Origin: Streptomyces sp. NBC_00654
GTDB taxonomy: Bacteria > Actinomycetota > Actinomycetes > Streptomycetales > Streptomycetaceae
Assembly: GCF_026341775.1 (NCBI RefSeq)
Contig: NZ_JAPEOB010000001.1
Location: 1,736,001-1,800,000 of the forward strand
Direction: 5' to 3'
Length of the DNA: 64,000 nucleotides
The notes under the pieces are model-generated. The model saw only the letters and a list, made by a program, of their open reading frames with translations, searched no databases and was not told where the DNA came from. A program made the position numbers and the translations under genes. Below are positions 1 through 9,292 of this stretch, piece by piece; within the stretch, counting starts at the first letter, position 1, and the number at the start of each line of letters is the position of its first letter.

Positions 1-1266
1 GGCGCGGGCCGTGGCCGTGGCCGTGCCGACGGTCCCGTGGCGGGTCCGGCCGTCGGGCGCGTCGGCGAGGCCGAACAGTGGTACCGGCAGGCCGCCGCAC
101 GGGGACACCGGCGTGCCGCGCTGCACCTCGGCGCGATCCTGGAACAGCGGGGCGAGCTCAAGGAGGCCGGCCGCTGGTACCTCACCTCCGCCAAGGACGG
201 TGAGCCCCGCGCCGCCTGCGCCCTCGGCTTCCTGCTGCGTGACGCGGGCGACGAGGAGAGCGCGGCCGTGTGGTGGCTGCGTGCCGCCCAGGACGGCGAC
301 GGCAACGCCGCCAACGCCCTGGGGGCCCTGCACGCCGCACGCGGTGAGCAGCAGACCGCCGAGCGCTGGTACCGCGCCGCCATGGACGCGGGCGACGTCA
401 ACGGCGCCTACAACCTCGGGCTGCTCTGCGCCGCCCAGGACCGTACGCCGCAGGCCGAGCAGTGGTACCGCCGTGCCGCCTACGCCGGACACCGCGAGGC
501 CGCCAACGCCCTGGCCGTGCTCCTGCTCCAGGCCGGTGACCACACCGGGGCCGAGCCGTGGTTCTCCAAGGCCGCCGAAGCGGGCAGCGTGGACGCGGCC
601 TTCAACCTCGGCATCCTGCACGCCGGACGGGACGAGGACCGTACGGCGCTGGGCTGGTACCAGCGCGCGGCCGCGGCCGGGCACATCGATGCGGCGCTCC
701 AGGTCGGCATGGCCCTGCTGCGCGAGGGTGAGGAGCAGGAGGCCGAGCGCCACCTGCGCTGCGCCGCGGGCGGCGGCAGCGCCGAGGCCGCCTTCCGGCT
801 GGCCGGGGTCCTGGACTCGCGCCAGCCGCCGCCCGGACCGCCCGCGCTCGGCGAGCCGATGCCGGAGAGGACGGAGTGCGAGGAGTGGTACGAGCGGGCC
901 GCCCAGCAGGGCCACCGCCGCGCCCAGGTCCGGGTCGGGATGCTCTCCGCGGCCCGCGGCGACGTGGACAGCGCCGCGTACTGGTACCGCGAGGCGGCCG
1001 AGGCGGGCAGCCGTAACGGCGCCTTCAACCTCGGCCTGCTGCTCGCCCGCGAGGGCAGCGAGCGCGAGGCGGCCCTGTGGTGGAGCCGGGCCGCACAAGC
1101 CGGTCACGGCCGGGCCGCGCTGCGCCTGGCCCTGCTCGCCGCCCGCCGGGGCGAGCTCGCCGAGGGCCAGCGCTGGTGTGCGCGTGCCGTCGAGCTGGGG
1201 CCGGCGGAGGTCGCCGAGCGGGCGGCCCGGCTGCGCGAGGCGCTGCACCAGGAGCTCACCGCGTAG
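1..1266 (+). CDS. Sel1/TPR-repeat protein (5' end outside window)
   Basis: The reading frame is open from the first base, so the true start is probably upstream; an internal GTG lies at 37. The protein is almost entirely Sel1-like helical repeats of about 34-36 residues, recognisable by recurring motifs such as AEQWYRRAA, GHREAANAL and GAYNLGLL. About ten to eleven copies are visible. Sel1/TPR solenoids are protein-interaction scaffolds; no catalytic domain is seen. A proline-rich break interrupts the repeats near 820-860. The product is likely cytoplasmic, since no signal or membrane segment is visible in the part present. Its partner cannot be inferred from the neighbours, as the next gene is a tRNA. 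Confidence 0.85.
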   Translation, partial: GAGRGRGRADGPVAGPAVGRVGEAEQWYRQAAARGHRRAALHLGAILEQRGELKEAGRWYLTSAKDGEPRAACALGFLLRDAGDEESAAVWWLRAAQDGDGNAANALGALHAARGEQQTAERWYRAAMDAGDVNGAYNLGLLCAAQDRTPQAEQWYRRAAYAGHREAANALAVLLLQAGDHTGAEPWFSKAAEAGSVDAAFNLGILHAGRDEDRTALGWYQRAAAAGHIDAALQVGMALLREGEEQEAERHLRCAAGGGSAEAAFRLAGVLDSRQPPPGPPALGEPMPERTECEEWYERAAQQGHRRAQVRVGMLSAARGDVDSAAYWYREAAEAGSRNGAFNLGLLLAREGSEREAALWWSRAAQAGHGRAALRLALLAARRGELAEGQRWCARAVELGPAEVAERAARLREALHQELTA

Positions 1267-1428
1267 GAGGGCCCGGCCGCGCCTCCGGCCGGCCGGTCCG
1301 GACGGGGGCCCGGCCCCCTCGGGGTGGCCCCGGGTCCTGTGCGGGCCGGCCGGGGCGGGTCGCGGGCGCGGTGCGTCCCAATGAATTTGCACTGGTCGGC
1401 AGGGGTGCCGTAGTGTTGCATTCATCGA

Positions 1429-1502
1429 CGCGGGGTGGAGCAGCTCGGTAGCTCGCTGGGCTCATAACCCAGAGGTCGCAGGTTCAAATCCTGTCCCCGC
1501 TA
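1429..1502 (+). tRNA. initiator tRNA-fMet (CAT)
   Basis: The cloverleaf folds cleanly, with anticodon CAT at 1463-1465. Three consecutive G:C pairs (GGG/CCC) in the anticodon stem and an unpaired first position (C1 opposite T72) are the two hallmarks of initiator tRNA. The T-loop GTTCAAATC is present. The CCA end is not encoded: the discriminator A is followed by CT. A long perfect hairpin follows almost immediately. Confidence 0.95.
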
Positions 1503-1507
1503 CTGAA

Positions 1508-1547
1508 GACAGAGGCCCGGATCCTTCCAAGGATCCGGGCCTCTGTC
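1508..1547 (+). terminator. hairpin terminator after tRNA-fMet
   Basis: A perfect 17-bp stem (arms 1508-1524 and 1531-1547) closes a TTCCAA loop, starting six bases after the tRNA. It lies between the tRNA and the convergent ABC operon, so it may act in both directions. Confidence 0.8.
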
Positions 1548-1640
1548 ATGTTTCCTGCCCTGGAACCGGTGCCCCTGCCCTGGAACCGGTGCCCTGCCGG
1601 TGACGCCGGCCGAAAACCTCAGTTCCGGTGGCCGAAGGAC

Positions 1641-2777
1641 TCAGCTCCGGTGACCGACGGCCTCCCCGTACATCGCGCGGTCCACGGCCCGGTCCTCCGG
1701 CACCGGTGGGCCGTCCAGTACCCCCGCGTCCCCGTAGGCCTTCTGCAGCCGGTCCGTCGTGCCCTCCCGGATCTCCCAGTCCATCCGCATCGAGGGCGTC
1801 GAGCGCAGGACGGACCCGTCGGTCTTCAGCAGCTTCGCCAGAGTGGAGACGAAGGCGGGATCCGCCTTGTAGTCCCCGGCGAAGTAGGTGTTCACGGTTC
1901 TGATGTAGGCGCGCAGGAAGGCGACACCCGCGTCGGGGTCCTCGTTCAGCAGGGTCGGGCCGAAGAGCAGACCGCCCAGGGGTTCACCGAGCGGCTGACC
2001 GCCCAGGAACGCGTACTTCCCGTCGCCGTCGACCTTGCGCCAGACGGGGTCCAGCAGCCAGGCGGAATCCACGCCCCCGTTCCGCAGGGCGGTGAGCACG
2101 TCGGCGGATCCGAGCTGCTGGAAACCGATGTCGTCCAGTCCGCCGCCGTGCTTCCTCAGCGAGGTGTCCATCGGGTACATGATCACCGAGCCCTTGCCGA
2201 TCATGGTGCCGAGCCGCCGGCCCGCCATGTCGACCCGCTCGGCGCTCTCGCCGTCCTTGAGCCGTACCCACAGGCCGCTCTTCGAGGTGGCGGCGGGGGA
2301 GAAGTTCCCGGCCACCCACTTGATCGCGAAGCCGCCGTTGATGCCGTTCATCACGGCCGCCTCGGGGGCCGCCCACTGGGCGTCCACATCGCCTCTGGCC
2401 AGCAGCGGCAACGCGTCCGGGGTCGGCAGCACCTTCAGCCGGACGTCCAGTCCCTCCTTGGCGAACTCGCCCTGGGCCACCGCGACCTGGAGCGGAGCAA
2501 CGTACTCCGCGCTCAGCGTCCCGGTCGCGACGGTGATCGTCCGCTTCTTCCCCAGCGGCTTCGGGGCCGGTGCGCCCTTGTCGCAGCGGGCCGGTTCACG
2601 GTCCGGCGCGAGATCGGCCGGGTCGCTCCGGGCGGCCGGGCCGCACCCGGCGACGGGGGTGACGGTGCGTGGGGACCTGGGGGCGTCGTCCCGGGCGGTG
2701 CCGCCCTTCGCGCAGGCCGTCGCGGTGAGCAGGGATGCCGCGAGGAGCACGGCGGTGCAGCTGGTCCGGATACGCAA
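1641..2777 (-). CDS. ABC transporter substrate-binding lipoprotein (NMT1/SsuA-like)
   Basis: Extracellular lipid-anchored binding protein of a nitrate/sulfonate/pyrimidine-precursor class importer, about 378 residues. The start is taken as TTG at 2777 because GGAGG lies six bases upstream; the frame stays open further upstream but has no ribosome site there. An N-terminal hydrophobic stretch ends in a lipobox-like TATAC with Cys22 as the likely lipidation site (alanine rather than leucine at -3, so slightly atypical). The body shows the periplasmic-binding fold features of the NMT1/THI5-like family. It is the last gene of a three-gene minus-strand operon after the ATPase and permease. The substrate is not determinable from sequence alone. 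Confidence 0.85.
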   Translation of the reverse strand: MRIRTSCTAVLLAASLLTATACAKGGTARDDAPRSPRTVTPVAGCGPAARSDPADLAPDREPARCDKGAPAPKPLGKKRTITVATGTLSAEYVAPLQVAVAQGEFAKEGLDVRLKVLPTPDALPLLARGDVDAQWAAPEAAVMNGINGGFAIKWVAGNFSPAATSKSGLWVRLKDGESAERVDMAGRRLGTMIGKGSVIMYPMDTSLRKHGGGLDDIGFQQLGSADVLTALRNGGVDSAWLLDPVWRKVDGDGKYAFLGGQPLGEPLGGLLFGPTLLNEDPDAGVAFLRAYIRTVNTYFAGDYKADPAFVSTLAKLLKTDGSVLRSTPSMRMDWEIREGTTDRLQKAYGDAGVLDGPPVPEDRAVDRAMYGEAVGHRS

Positions 2778-2833
2778 CGGTGCCTCCGTACGAGTGGGAG
2801 TGCGGGGGGTACGGGCGGGGAAGGGGCGCGGGT

Positions 2834-3706
2834 TCACGACTGACCGCGGCCGCGGTCGCGCGGCGCCCACGGAGTGAGCAGCCGGCCGGCGATCCGGACC
2901 AGTTCGGAGAACACGACCCCGAGCACCGCCACACAGACGATCCCGACGAACATCACGTCGTTCTGGAACAGCGCCCTGGAGTCGAAGATCAGATGGCCGA
3001 GCCCGTCGGCCGCCGCGATCTGCTCGGACGCGACGATGACCAGCACCGCGACCCCCGCCGCGATGCGCGCGCCCACGAGGACGGCGGGCAGCGAGGCGGG
3101 CAGCAGCACATGCCGGAACATCTGCCAGGACGAGGCTCCGAAGACCCGGCCGGCATCCCGGTGACCGGCCGGGACGGCGAGGACGGCCGCCATGGTCGAG
3201 ATCCAGACGAAGAAGAAGACCGTGGCGGCGACGAGCGCGATCTGCGGCCCTTCACCGAGGCCGAACATATTGAGGAAGACCGGCAGGAGCGCGAGCTTCG
3301 GCACGACGTACAGGGCGTCCAGCAGCGGCTCCAGCGCCGCCCGTACGAGGGCGAGCGAGCCCATCAGCAGCCCCAGCGCGTATCCGGCGGCCGTACCGAT
3401 CGCATAGCCGCCGAGGACCCGCTTGAGCGTGGCCCACACATCGGGCCACAGTTCCCCGGCGGCCGCCCGGTCCCAGCCGTCGGCGGCGATGGTGGAGGGC
3501 GCCGGGTACACGCGTGCGTCGATCCAGGACCGCTCGGCCGCCAGCTGCCACAGGAGGACGAGCGCCAGCGGTACGGCGACGGCGAGCGTCAGTTCCAGGG
3601 TGCGGCGCCTGCGGTGGGTACGGGCCGGGCGCAGCTCGCGCGGTCCGGGCCGGCGGACCAGGACGTCGTCGCCGGCGGGCGTCGGATGCTTCACCGAGGT
3701 GCTCAT
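2834..3706 (-). CDS. ABC transporter permease (BPD type, SsuC/TauC-like)
   Basis: Integral membrane subunit of about 290 residues with six predicted membrane helices. It has the EAA-like cytoplasmic loop around GASSWQMFRHVLLPASLP, which contacts the ATPase. The ATG at 3706 overlaps the stop of the upstream ATPase gene (ATGA), indicating translational coupling. The protein belongs to the binding-protein-dependent permease family used by sulfonate, taurine, nitrate and HMP-type importers. It is followed about 57 bp later by the binding-protein gene. Confidence 0.9.
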   Translation of the reverse strand: MSTSVKHPTPAGDDVLVRRPGPRELRPARTHRRRRTLELTLAVAVPLALVLLWQLAAERSWIDARVYPAPSTIAADGWDRAAAGELWPDVWATLKRVLGGYAIGTAAGYALGLLMGSLALVRAALEPLLDALYVVPKLALLPVFLNMFGLGEGPQIALVAATVFFFVWISTMAAVLAVPAGHRDAGRVFGASSWQMFRHVLLPASLPAVLVGARIAAGVAVLVIVASEQIAAADGLGHLIFDSRALFQNDVMFVGIVCVAVLGVVFSELVRIAGRLLTPWAPRDRGRGQS

Positions 3707-4539
3707 GCCGGGACCGCCTCCCTGCGCACCTCGCCGCGCAGCACGTCCCACAGGTCGGCCTTCAGCGCGGCGAATTCGGTGGTCGCCCGGATGTCCCCGG
3801 TGCGCGGGCGGCCGAACGGCGGGCGGTGCTCGGCGATGATCCGGCCCGGCCTGGCGGACATCACCAGCACCCGGTCGCCGAGCAGGATGGCTTCTTCGAG
3901 GCTGTGGGTGATGAAGAGCACGGTGGTGCGCGTGTTCTGGGTGAGCTCCAGCAGCTCGTCCTGGAGGATCGTGCGCAACTGGGCGTCGAGCGCGGCGAAG
4001 GGCTCGTCCATCAGCAGCATCTCGGGCTCCACGGCGAGCGCCCGCGCGATGGCCACCCGCTGCCGCATCCCGCCGGAGAGCGCCGCGGGGTACGCGCCGG
4101 CGAACTCGGAAAGGCCCATCCGGGCCAGCCAGTCCCGGGCTCTGGCATCGGCCTCCTTGCGGGGTACGCGCTGGATGTCGAGGCCGAAACGGACGTTGGC
4201 GAGGACCGTCTTCCAGTCGTAGATCCCGTAGTCCTGGAAGATCATCGCCGCCGGCCGGGGCGAAGCCGTACGGATCTCCAGTTCGCCCGCGCTCGGGCGC
4301 AGCAGCCCGGCGGCTATCCGCAGCAGGGTGGATTTGCCGCAGCCGGACGGGCCGACGAGGCAGGTGAACTCGCCCGGCGCGATCTCGATGTCGACCGGTC
4401 CGAGGGCGGGCAGCAGTCCGGTGCCCCGTCCGAAGGAGCGGGCGAGCCCGCGGGCGCGGAGCTTGGGCGGCACGGGGCCGGGGGCGGTGTCGGAGGCGGG
4501 TGTTCCGGGCGGGGGTGGGGTCGGGTGCGCAGCTCCCAC
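3703..4539 (-). CDS. ABC transporter ATP-binding protein (SsuB/TauB-like)
   Basis: ATPase subunit of the same importer, about 278 residues from GTG 4539, which is preceded by GAGGAGA; an in-frame GTG at 4608 has no ribosome site. It contains Walker A GPSGCGKST, signature LSGGMRQRVAIARAL, Walker B MLLMDEPF and a switch histidine in TVLFITHS. The N-terminal roughly 40 residues are Pro/Ala-rich. Its stop overlaps the permease start. The order ATPase-permease-binding protein places the binding protein last. Confidence 0.92.
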   Translation of the reverse strand: MGAAHPTPPPPGTPASDTAPGPVPPKLRARGLARSFGRGTGLLPALGPVDIEIAPGEFTCLVGPSGCGKSTLLRIAAGLLRPSAGELEIRTASPRPAAMIFQDYGIYDWKTVLANVRFGLDIQRVPRKEADARARDWLARMGLSEFAGAYPAALSGGMRQRVAIARALAVEPEMLLMDEPFAALDAQLRTILQDELLELTQNTRTTVLFITHSLEEAILLGDRVLVMSARPGRIIAEHRPPFGRPRTGDIRATTEFAALKADLWDVLRGEVRREAVPA

Positions 4540-4731
4540 GGGTCTCTCCTCGCATCGTTCGAGGTGCGGATCCGCCGCGGACGACAGGCGCGGGGTGGCG
4601 TGATCCACGCGCTCGTCACCTGCGGAGGTGATCGCCGCAGACGATATGACGACCCGTCAGATTCGGGAAGGGGGTACGCGAAAGCCCCGGCGCGAGGAGC
4701 GTCGGGTCCGGGTGGGGATCGGTGGCGCGGG

Positions 4732-5151
4732 TCAGGCCGCGGCGGCGCAGCTCGGGCAGATGCCGCGGTACGTCACCTCGACGCCGGAGACCGTGAAGCC
4801 GAACCGCTCGTCGGCCGGCAGCTCCGCCAGCGGGTTGCCCGAGGGGTGCACGTCCCGGATGGTGCCGCACCGCGCGCAGACCAGGTGGTGGTGGGGGCGG
4901 TGGGCGTTCGGGTCGTAGCGCTTGGCCCGGCGGTCGGTGGAGACCTCCATGACCTCGCCCAGGGACACCATCTCGCCCAGGGTGTTGTACACGGTCGCCC
5001 GGGAGATCTCGGGAAGCCGGTCGACGGCCCTCGCGTGCACCTCGTCCGCCGTCAGGTGCACGTGGTCCCCGTCGAGGACCTCGGCCACGACACGCCGCTG
5101 CGCCGTCATGCGCCAGCCGCGTCCTCGGAGTCGTTCCAGCAGGTCACTCAT
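4732..5151 (-). CDS. catR: Fur-family peroxide regulator CatR
   Basis: Fur/PerR-type metal-dependent repressor of 139 residues. The winged-helix part (residues 1-80) contains the recognition helix region EISRATVYNTLGEM. The C-terminal part has the H-rich metal site HRPHHHLVC and two CxxC pairs (CARC, CPSC) typical of the structural zinc site. It is transcribed divergently from the catalase gene, the conserved catR-catalase arrangement in Streptomyces, where CatR represses catalase and itself and is inactivated by peroxide oxidation. The match to CatR is by context and family, not by a search. Confidence 0.9.
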   Translation of the reverse strand: MSDLLERLRGRGWRMTAQRRVVAEVLDGDHVHLTADEVHARAVDRLPEISRATVYNTLGEMVSLGEVMEVSTDRRAKRYDPNAHRPHHHLVCARCGTIRDVHPSGNPLAELPADERFGFTVSGVEVTYRGICPSCAAAA

Positions 5152-5210
5152 GGGCCCAGCCTAACAGTGAGGGGACCGAGTCCCGAATTGGTGTGACTTT
5201 GGATGTTCGC

Positions 5211-5238
5211 TTGACTTAGACAAAGTCCATCGTAGGAT
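5211..5238 (+). promoter_or_regulatory. catalase promoter with Fur-like operator
   Basis: A -35 TTGACT (5211-5216) and a -10 TAGGAT (5233-5238) are separated by 16 bp. A 7-1-7 palindrome GACTTAG-A-CAAAGTC (5213-5227) overlaps the -35 box and spacer, the geometry of Fur/PerR operators. A further half-site GACTTTG lies at 5195-5201. CatR is the obvious ligand. That assignment is inference from position and symmetry. Confidence 0.7.
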
Positions 5239-5320
5239 CGAGTTCGGCATAGGCCAAGGGACAGGCTGTGCGGGACATCGACAGATGACGAATGTGCAGG
5301 ACATGACGCAGGAGGCGCAC

Positions 5321-6772
5321 GTGACGCAGGGACCGCTCACCACGGAGGCCGGCGCGCCGCTGGCCGACAACCAGAACAGCGAGACCGCTGGCGCCGGCGG
5401 ACCGGTTCTCGTCCAGGACCAGGCACTGCTGGAGAAGCTCGCCCACTTCAACCGGGAGCGCATCCCGGAGCGCATCGTGCACGCCCGCGGCGCCGGTGCC
5501 TACGGCACGTTCACGCTGACCCGGGACGTCTCGCAGTGGACGCGGGCGAAGTTCCTCTCCGAGGTCGGCAAGCAGACCGAGACGTTCCTGCGCTTCTCGA
5601 CCGTCGCGGGCAACCTCGGCTCCGCCGACGCCGTGCGCGACCCGCGCGGTTTCGCGCTGAAGTTCTACACCGAAGAGGGAAACTACGACCTCGTCGGCAA
5701 CAACACCCCGGTGTTCTTCATCAAGGACGCCATCAAGTTCCCCGACTTCATCCACACCCAGAAGCGCGACCCGTACACCGGTTCGCAGGAGGCGGACAAC
5801 GTCTGGGACTTCTGGGGTCTGTCGCCCGAGTCGACCCACCAGGTGACCTGGCTCTTCGGTGACCGCGGCATCCCGGCCACCCTGCGCCACATGAACGGGT
5901 ACGGCTCGCACACGTACCAGTGGAACAACGAGGCCGGCGAGGTCTTCTGGGTCAAGTACCACTTCAAGACCGACCAGGGCATCAAGAACCTCACCCAGGA
6001 CGAGGCCAACAAGCTCGCGGGTGAGGACCCGGACAGCCACCAGCGCGATCTGCGCGAGTCGATCGAGCGCGGCGAGTTCCCGACCTGGACCGTGCAGATC
6101 CAGGTCATGCCCGCCTCCGAGGCGGCCACGTACCGCTTCAACCCGTTCGACCTCACCAAGGTGTGGCCGCACGCGGACTACCCGCCGATCGAGATCGGGA
6201 AGCTGGAGCTCAACCGCAACCCGGAGAACGTCTTCGCGGAGACCGAGCAGTCGATCTTCAGCCCCGCGCACTTCGTGCCGGGCATCGGGCCGTCCCCGGA
6301 CAAGATGCTCCAGGGCCGCCTCTTCGCCTACGGCGACGCCCACCGCTACCGCGTCGGCATCAACGCCGACCACCTGCCGGTGAACCGGCCGCACGCCACC
6401 GAGGCGCGCACCCACAGCCGTGACGGCTACCTGTACGACGGCCGGCACAAGGGTGCGAAGAACTACGAGCCGAACAGCTTCGGCGGCCCCAACCAGAGCG
6501 ACCGGCCGCTGTGGCAGCCCGCCGCGGTCACCGGCCCCACCGGCAACCACGTGGCGCCGAGCCACGCGGAGGACAACGACTTCGTGCAGGCCGGCAATCT
6601 GTACCGGCTCTACTCCGAGGACGAGAAGGCCCGGCTGATCGACAACCTGGCCGGGTTCATCGCCAAGGTCTCGCGCGACGACATCGCCGAGCGCGCGATC
6701 AACAACTTCCGTCAGGCGGACGGCGACTTCGGCAAGCGGCTGGAAGCCGCGGTCCAGGCCCTGCGCGGCTGA
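5321..6772 (+). CDS. katA: catalase (monofunctional haem catalase)
   Basis: Clade-type haem catalase of 483 residues converting hydrogen peroxide to water and oxygen. Start GTG 5321 is chosen because AGGAGG lies five bases upstream; in-frame ATGs at 5285 and 5303 are possible but lack a site. The catalase signature around the distal histidine ([12 protein letters not shown]), the NADPH/haem-pocket FSTVAGN and the proximal-tyrosine region [12 protein letters not shown] are all present. It is divergent from catR with a Fur-like operator between them, so it should be peroxide-induced. A hairpin terminator follows the stop. Confidence 0.96.
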   Translation: MTQGPLTTEAGAPLADNQNSETAGAGGPVLVQDQALLEKLAHFNRERIPERIVHARGAGAYGTFTLTRDVSQWTRAKFLSEVGKQTETFLRFSTVAGNLGSADAVRDPRGFALKFYTEEGNYDLVGNNTPVFFIKDAIKFPDFIHTQKRDPYTGSQEADNVWDFWGLSPESTHQVTWLFGDRGIPATLRHMNGYGSHTYQWNNEAGEVFWVKYHFKTDQGIKNLTQDEANKLAGEDPDSHQRDLRESIERGEFPTWTVQIQVMPASEAATYRFNPFDLTKVWPHADYPPIEIGKLELNRNPENVFAETEQSIFSPAHFVPGIGPSPDKMLQGRLFAYGDAHRYRVGINADHLPVNRPHATEARTHSRDGYLYDGRHKGAKNYEPNSFGGPNQSDRPLWQPAAVTGPTGNHVAPSHAEDNDFVQAGNLYRLYSEDEKARLIDNLAGFIAKVSRDDIAERAINNFRQADGDFGKRLEAAVQALRG

Positions 6773-6785
6773 GACCGGTCGGGGA

Positions 6786-6823
6786 CGGTGGGCCGGATTC
6801 CCCTCGGGGGCTCCGGCCCACCG
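6786..6823 (+). terminator. hairpin terminator after katA
   Basis: A 12-bp perfect stem (6786-6797 with 6812-6823) has a loop that is itself C/G self-complementary. It lies just downstream of the katA stop and upstream of the convergent CBS gene. Confidence 0.65.
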
Positions 6824-6842
6824 GCCGTTCCCGGGCCGCCGG

Positions 6843-7244
6843 TCAGCTCGCCAGACCGACGGTGCGGCGCCTGACCGGGGCCCAGCACCGGATGATGTCG
6901 CGCACCGAGACGACGCCCACCGGACCGGCGTCGTCCAGCACGACGAGATGGCGGAACCCGCCGTGCGTCATGGCTTCCGCGGCCTCCTCCAGGGTCCAGG
7001 TCGGGGCGGCGAACACCACGTCGGTGGTGGTGTGGGCGGAGGCGGTCTCCACGTCGGGGCTCTGTCCCGAGGCGATCGCGTCGAGGATGTCGCGCTCGGT
7101 GATGATCCCGAACCCGCTGGTGTCCGGGTCGTGGACGACGGCCGCTCCGACGCGGCGGGCGGACATCAGCCGGGCCGCCTGGCGGAGCGTATGGGTGGGG
7201 CCGATGGTCAGGACCATCGTGCTCATGGCGTCGCGGACGAGCAT
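6843..7244 (-). CDS. CBS-domain pair protein
   Basis: Small cytoplasmic protein of about 133 residues made of two tandem CBS domains (roughly residues 1-62 and 70-130). Such pairs bind adenosyl nucleotides and regulate partner proteins. Motifs VGAAVVHDPDT, GIITERDILDAI, FRHLVVLDD and GVVSVRDII are typical. The ATG at 7244 is preceded by AAGGAGG at about 11 bases. No fused effector domain is present, so the partner is unknown. Confidence 0.85.
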   Translation of the reverse strand: MLVRDAMSTMVLTIGPTHTLRQAARLMSARRVGAAVVHDPDTSGFGIITERDILDAIASGQSPDVETASAHTTTDVVFAAPTWTLEEAAEAMTHGGFRHLVVLDDAGPVGVVSVRDIIRCWAPVRRRTVGLAS

Positions 7245-7377
7245 GAAGGGAGCCACCTCCTTGGCGAGCCGGCCCGGGGGAGCCGGTCCTGTGAGCCGAT
7301 TCACAAGTTCACAAGTGGGGGGACTCTCAGAGTCGCACCCTTGGGGTGCGTCAACAAGGGGTCGGTGAAGAAAGTCT

Positions 7378-7403
7378 GTGGGGCGGGCAAAGGCCCGCCC
7401 CAC
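7378..7403 (-). terminator. hairpin terminator of hisN
   Basis: Perfect 11-bp G/C stem (7378-7388 with 7393-7403) with an AAAG loop, 40 bp beyond the hisN stop. Confidence 0.7.
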
Positions 7404-7442
7404 GTGTCCCGTGCGCCCCGTCGGTGACCGCGGGGACGGTGC

Positions 7443-8243
7443 TCAGTAGCGCTGGTTGAGGTAGCCGAGCAGCTCGTGGTGGAGCAGACCGTTCGAAGCT
7501 GCCGCGTTGCCGCCGCCCGGACCGGAGACGCCGTCCAGGCTGGTGAACCGCCCGCCCGCCTCCTGGACGATGATCGCGTTCGCCGCCATGTCCCACAGGG
7601 ACAGCTCCGGCTCGGCGGCGATGTCCACCGAACCCTCGGCGACCATCATGTACGGCCAGAAGTCCCCGTACCCACGCGTCCGCCAGCAGGCCCGGGTCAG
7701 GTCCAGGAAGCCGTCGAGGCGGCCCTGCTCCTCCCAGCCGCTCAGCGAGGCGTACCCCAGCGAGGCGTCCGCGATCCGCTCCACCTTCGACACCCGCAGC
7801 CGGGTCGCCGAGGTGAGGCTGCGGCCGGAGAACGCGCCCGCGCCCTTCGCCGCCCACCAGCGCCGGCTCAGGGCGGGCGCCGAGACCACGCCGACCACCG
7901 GCTGGAAACCGTCCTCGCCCGCCTCCATCAGCGAGATCAGCGTCGCCCACACGGGCACCCCGCGGACGTAGTTCTTGGTGCCGTCGATCGGGTCGATCAC
8001 CCAGCGCCGGGGGCCGGTGCCCTCGATCCCGTACTCCTCGCCCAGAATCGCGTCGCGCGGGCGGGCCCGGTGGAGATGGCCGCGGATCAGTTCCTCGGCC
8101 GCCTTGTCGGCCTCGCTCACCGGCGTCATGTCCGGCTTGGTCTCGACCTTCAGGTCGAGGGCCTTGAACCGGTCCATCGTCGCCGCGTCGGCGGCGTCCG
8201 CCAGTACATGGGCGAGGCGCAGATCATCGTGATAATCGGGCAT
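7443..8243 (-). CDS. hisN: histidinol-phosphatase, inositol monophosphatase family
   Basis: Mg2+-dependent phosphatase of 266 residues. The metal-binding motifs of the family are present: GEEYG (Glu), [15 protein letters not shown] (DPIDGT) and [17 protein letters not shown] (WD near the C-terminus). In actinobacteria this subgroup supplies histidinol-phosphate phosphatase for histidine biosynthesis, and from memory the syntenic Streptomyces gene is annotated hisN. A generic inositol or 3'-phosphoadenosine phosphatase role cannot be excluded from sequence. Confidence 0.85.
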   Translation of the reverse strand: MPDYHDDLRLAHVLADAADAATMDRFKALDLKVETKPDMTPVSEADKAAEELIRGHLHRARPRDAILGEEYGIEGTGPRRWVIDPIDGTKNYVRGVPVWATLISLMEAGEDGFQPVVGVVSAPALSRRWWAAKGAGAFSGRSLTSATRLRVSKVERIADASLGYASLSGWEEQGRLDGFLDLTRACWRTRGYGDFWPYMMVAEGSVDIAAEPELSLWDMAANAIIVQEAGGRFTSLDGVSGPGGGNAAASNGLLHHELLGYLNQRY

Positions 8244-8374
8244 GTCGTCACAGTATCCACCGGCACCCGGCGGGGGCTACATGGCCCCGGCCGGTGGTCC
8301 GGTGCGCGGGCCCTTGACAGTCGCGTGCGGCGCGTCAACTCTGAACCGCAGGTCCCCGGGCGTGGGAGGCGATG

Positions 8375-8923
8375 GTGCCGTCAGCGCGAGAAGCCCTGCT
8401 GGACGCCGCTCTGGCGGCCCTGGACGAACAGCCCTGGCGGACGGTGCGCATGGTTGACGTCGCCGCCCTGGCCGGAGTCTCGCGGCAGAGCCTCTACAAC
8501 GAGTTCGGCGGCAAGGACGGTCTGGCCCGCGCCCTGCTCGGGCAGGCGGCCGACGGCTATCTCGCCGGGGTCGAGAGGGCGCTGCGCGCGGACGTGGGTA
8601 CGGGCCGGGGGCCCGCTGCCGTCGCGCTCTGGACGGTCCGGGAGGCCCGGACGAACGCCCTGGTCAAGGCGCTGCTCACGGGCTTCTGGGGGGAACGCCT
8701 GCCCCGGTCCGCGGCGTCCCCGACGCCCGCCGAACTGCTCGGCCTGGCCCGGGACCGTGCCGTGGCCGCGCTGGCGGGCGGGCAGCCGCCGGAGGCCGCC
8801 GCCGAGCTGGCCGTGCGCTGCGAGACCGTGCTGCGGCTCGCGCTGTCCTACGTGATGGTGCCCGCGGAGGGCCGCACGGCACCGCTGATCACGGAAGCGG
8901 CGCGGCCGCGGGAGGCCTGCTGA
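8375..8923 (+). CDS. TetR-family transcriptional regulator
   Basis: Repressor-type protein of about 182 residues with the N-terminal helix-turn-helix (MVDVAALAGVSRQSLYNEFGGKDGL) and a divergent ligand domain. GTG 8375 is preferred over ATG 8372 because GGGAGG then has a five-base spacer. It is convergent with the SMR exporter gene 45 bp away, so it may control that exporter or an unlinked target. No palindromic operator was identified in its own upstream region. Confidence 0.85.
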   Translation: MPSAREALLDAALAALDEQPWRTVRMVDVAALAGVSRQSLYNEFGGKDGLARALLGQAADGYLAGVERALRADVGTGRGPAAVALWTVREARTNALVKALLTGFWGERLPRSAASPTPAELLGLARDRAVAALAGGQPPEAAAELAVRCETVLRLALSYVMVPAEGRTAPLITEAARPREAC

Positions 8924-8968
8924 CGGCCCGGTCACCGGGGTCGGCGGCCCGGGTGCGCGGGCCCGGGT

Positions 8969-9292
8969 TCAGTGGGAGGAGCCGGACAGCTGGAGGCCGA
9001 TCACACCGACGATCACCAGCGAGATCGAGACCAGTTTCAGGGTCGAGACGACGTCGTCGAGGAAGACCATCCCGTAGATCGCCGTACCGGCCGCGCCGAT
9101 TCCGGTCCACACCGCGTAGGCGGGGCCGACATCGAGCTTCTTGAGCGACAGCGTCAGCAGCCCGAAACTGCCGAGCGCGAACACACAGAACGCGACCGTC
9201 GGCCAGAGCCGGCTGAATCCGTGGCTCAGCTTCAGACACACGGCGAAGCCGGTCTCCAGCAGTCCCGCGACCACGACCAGCAGCCATGCCAT
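8969..9292 (-). CDS. small multidrug resistance (SMR) family exporter, SugE/Gdx-like
   Basis: A 107-residue membrane protein with four predicted helices. The first helix carries the essential glutamate in AGLLETGFAVCLKLS; the second loop YAVWTGIGAAGTAIYG is the SMR signature. SugE/Gdx members export guanidinium, whereas EmrE members export quaternary amines. The possible guanidine-III-like leader upstream favours the guanidinium subgroup, but that is inference. It works as an antiparallel dimer. Confidence 0.9.
   Translation of the reverse strand: MAWLLVVVAGLLETGFAVCLKLSHGFSRLWPTVAFCVFALGSFGLLTLSLKKLDVGPAYAVWTGIGAAGTAIYGMVFLDDVVSTLKLVSISLVIVGVIGLQLSGSSH

Noticed and set aside
5285-5320. Catalase start at ATG 5285
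   Set aside because: It lacks a ribosome site, whereas GTG 5321 has AGGAGG at five bases and gives the usual [12 protein letters not shown]-terminus.
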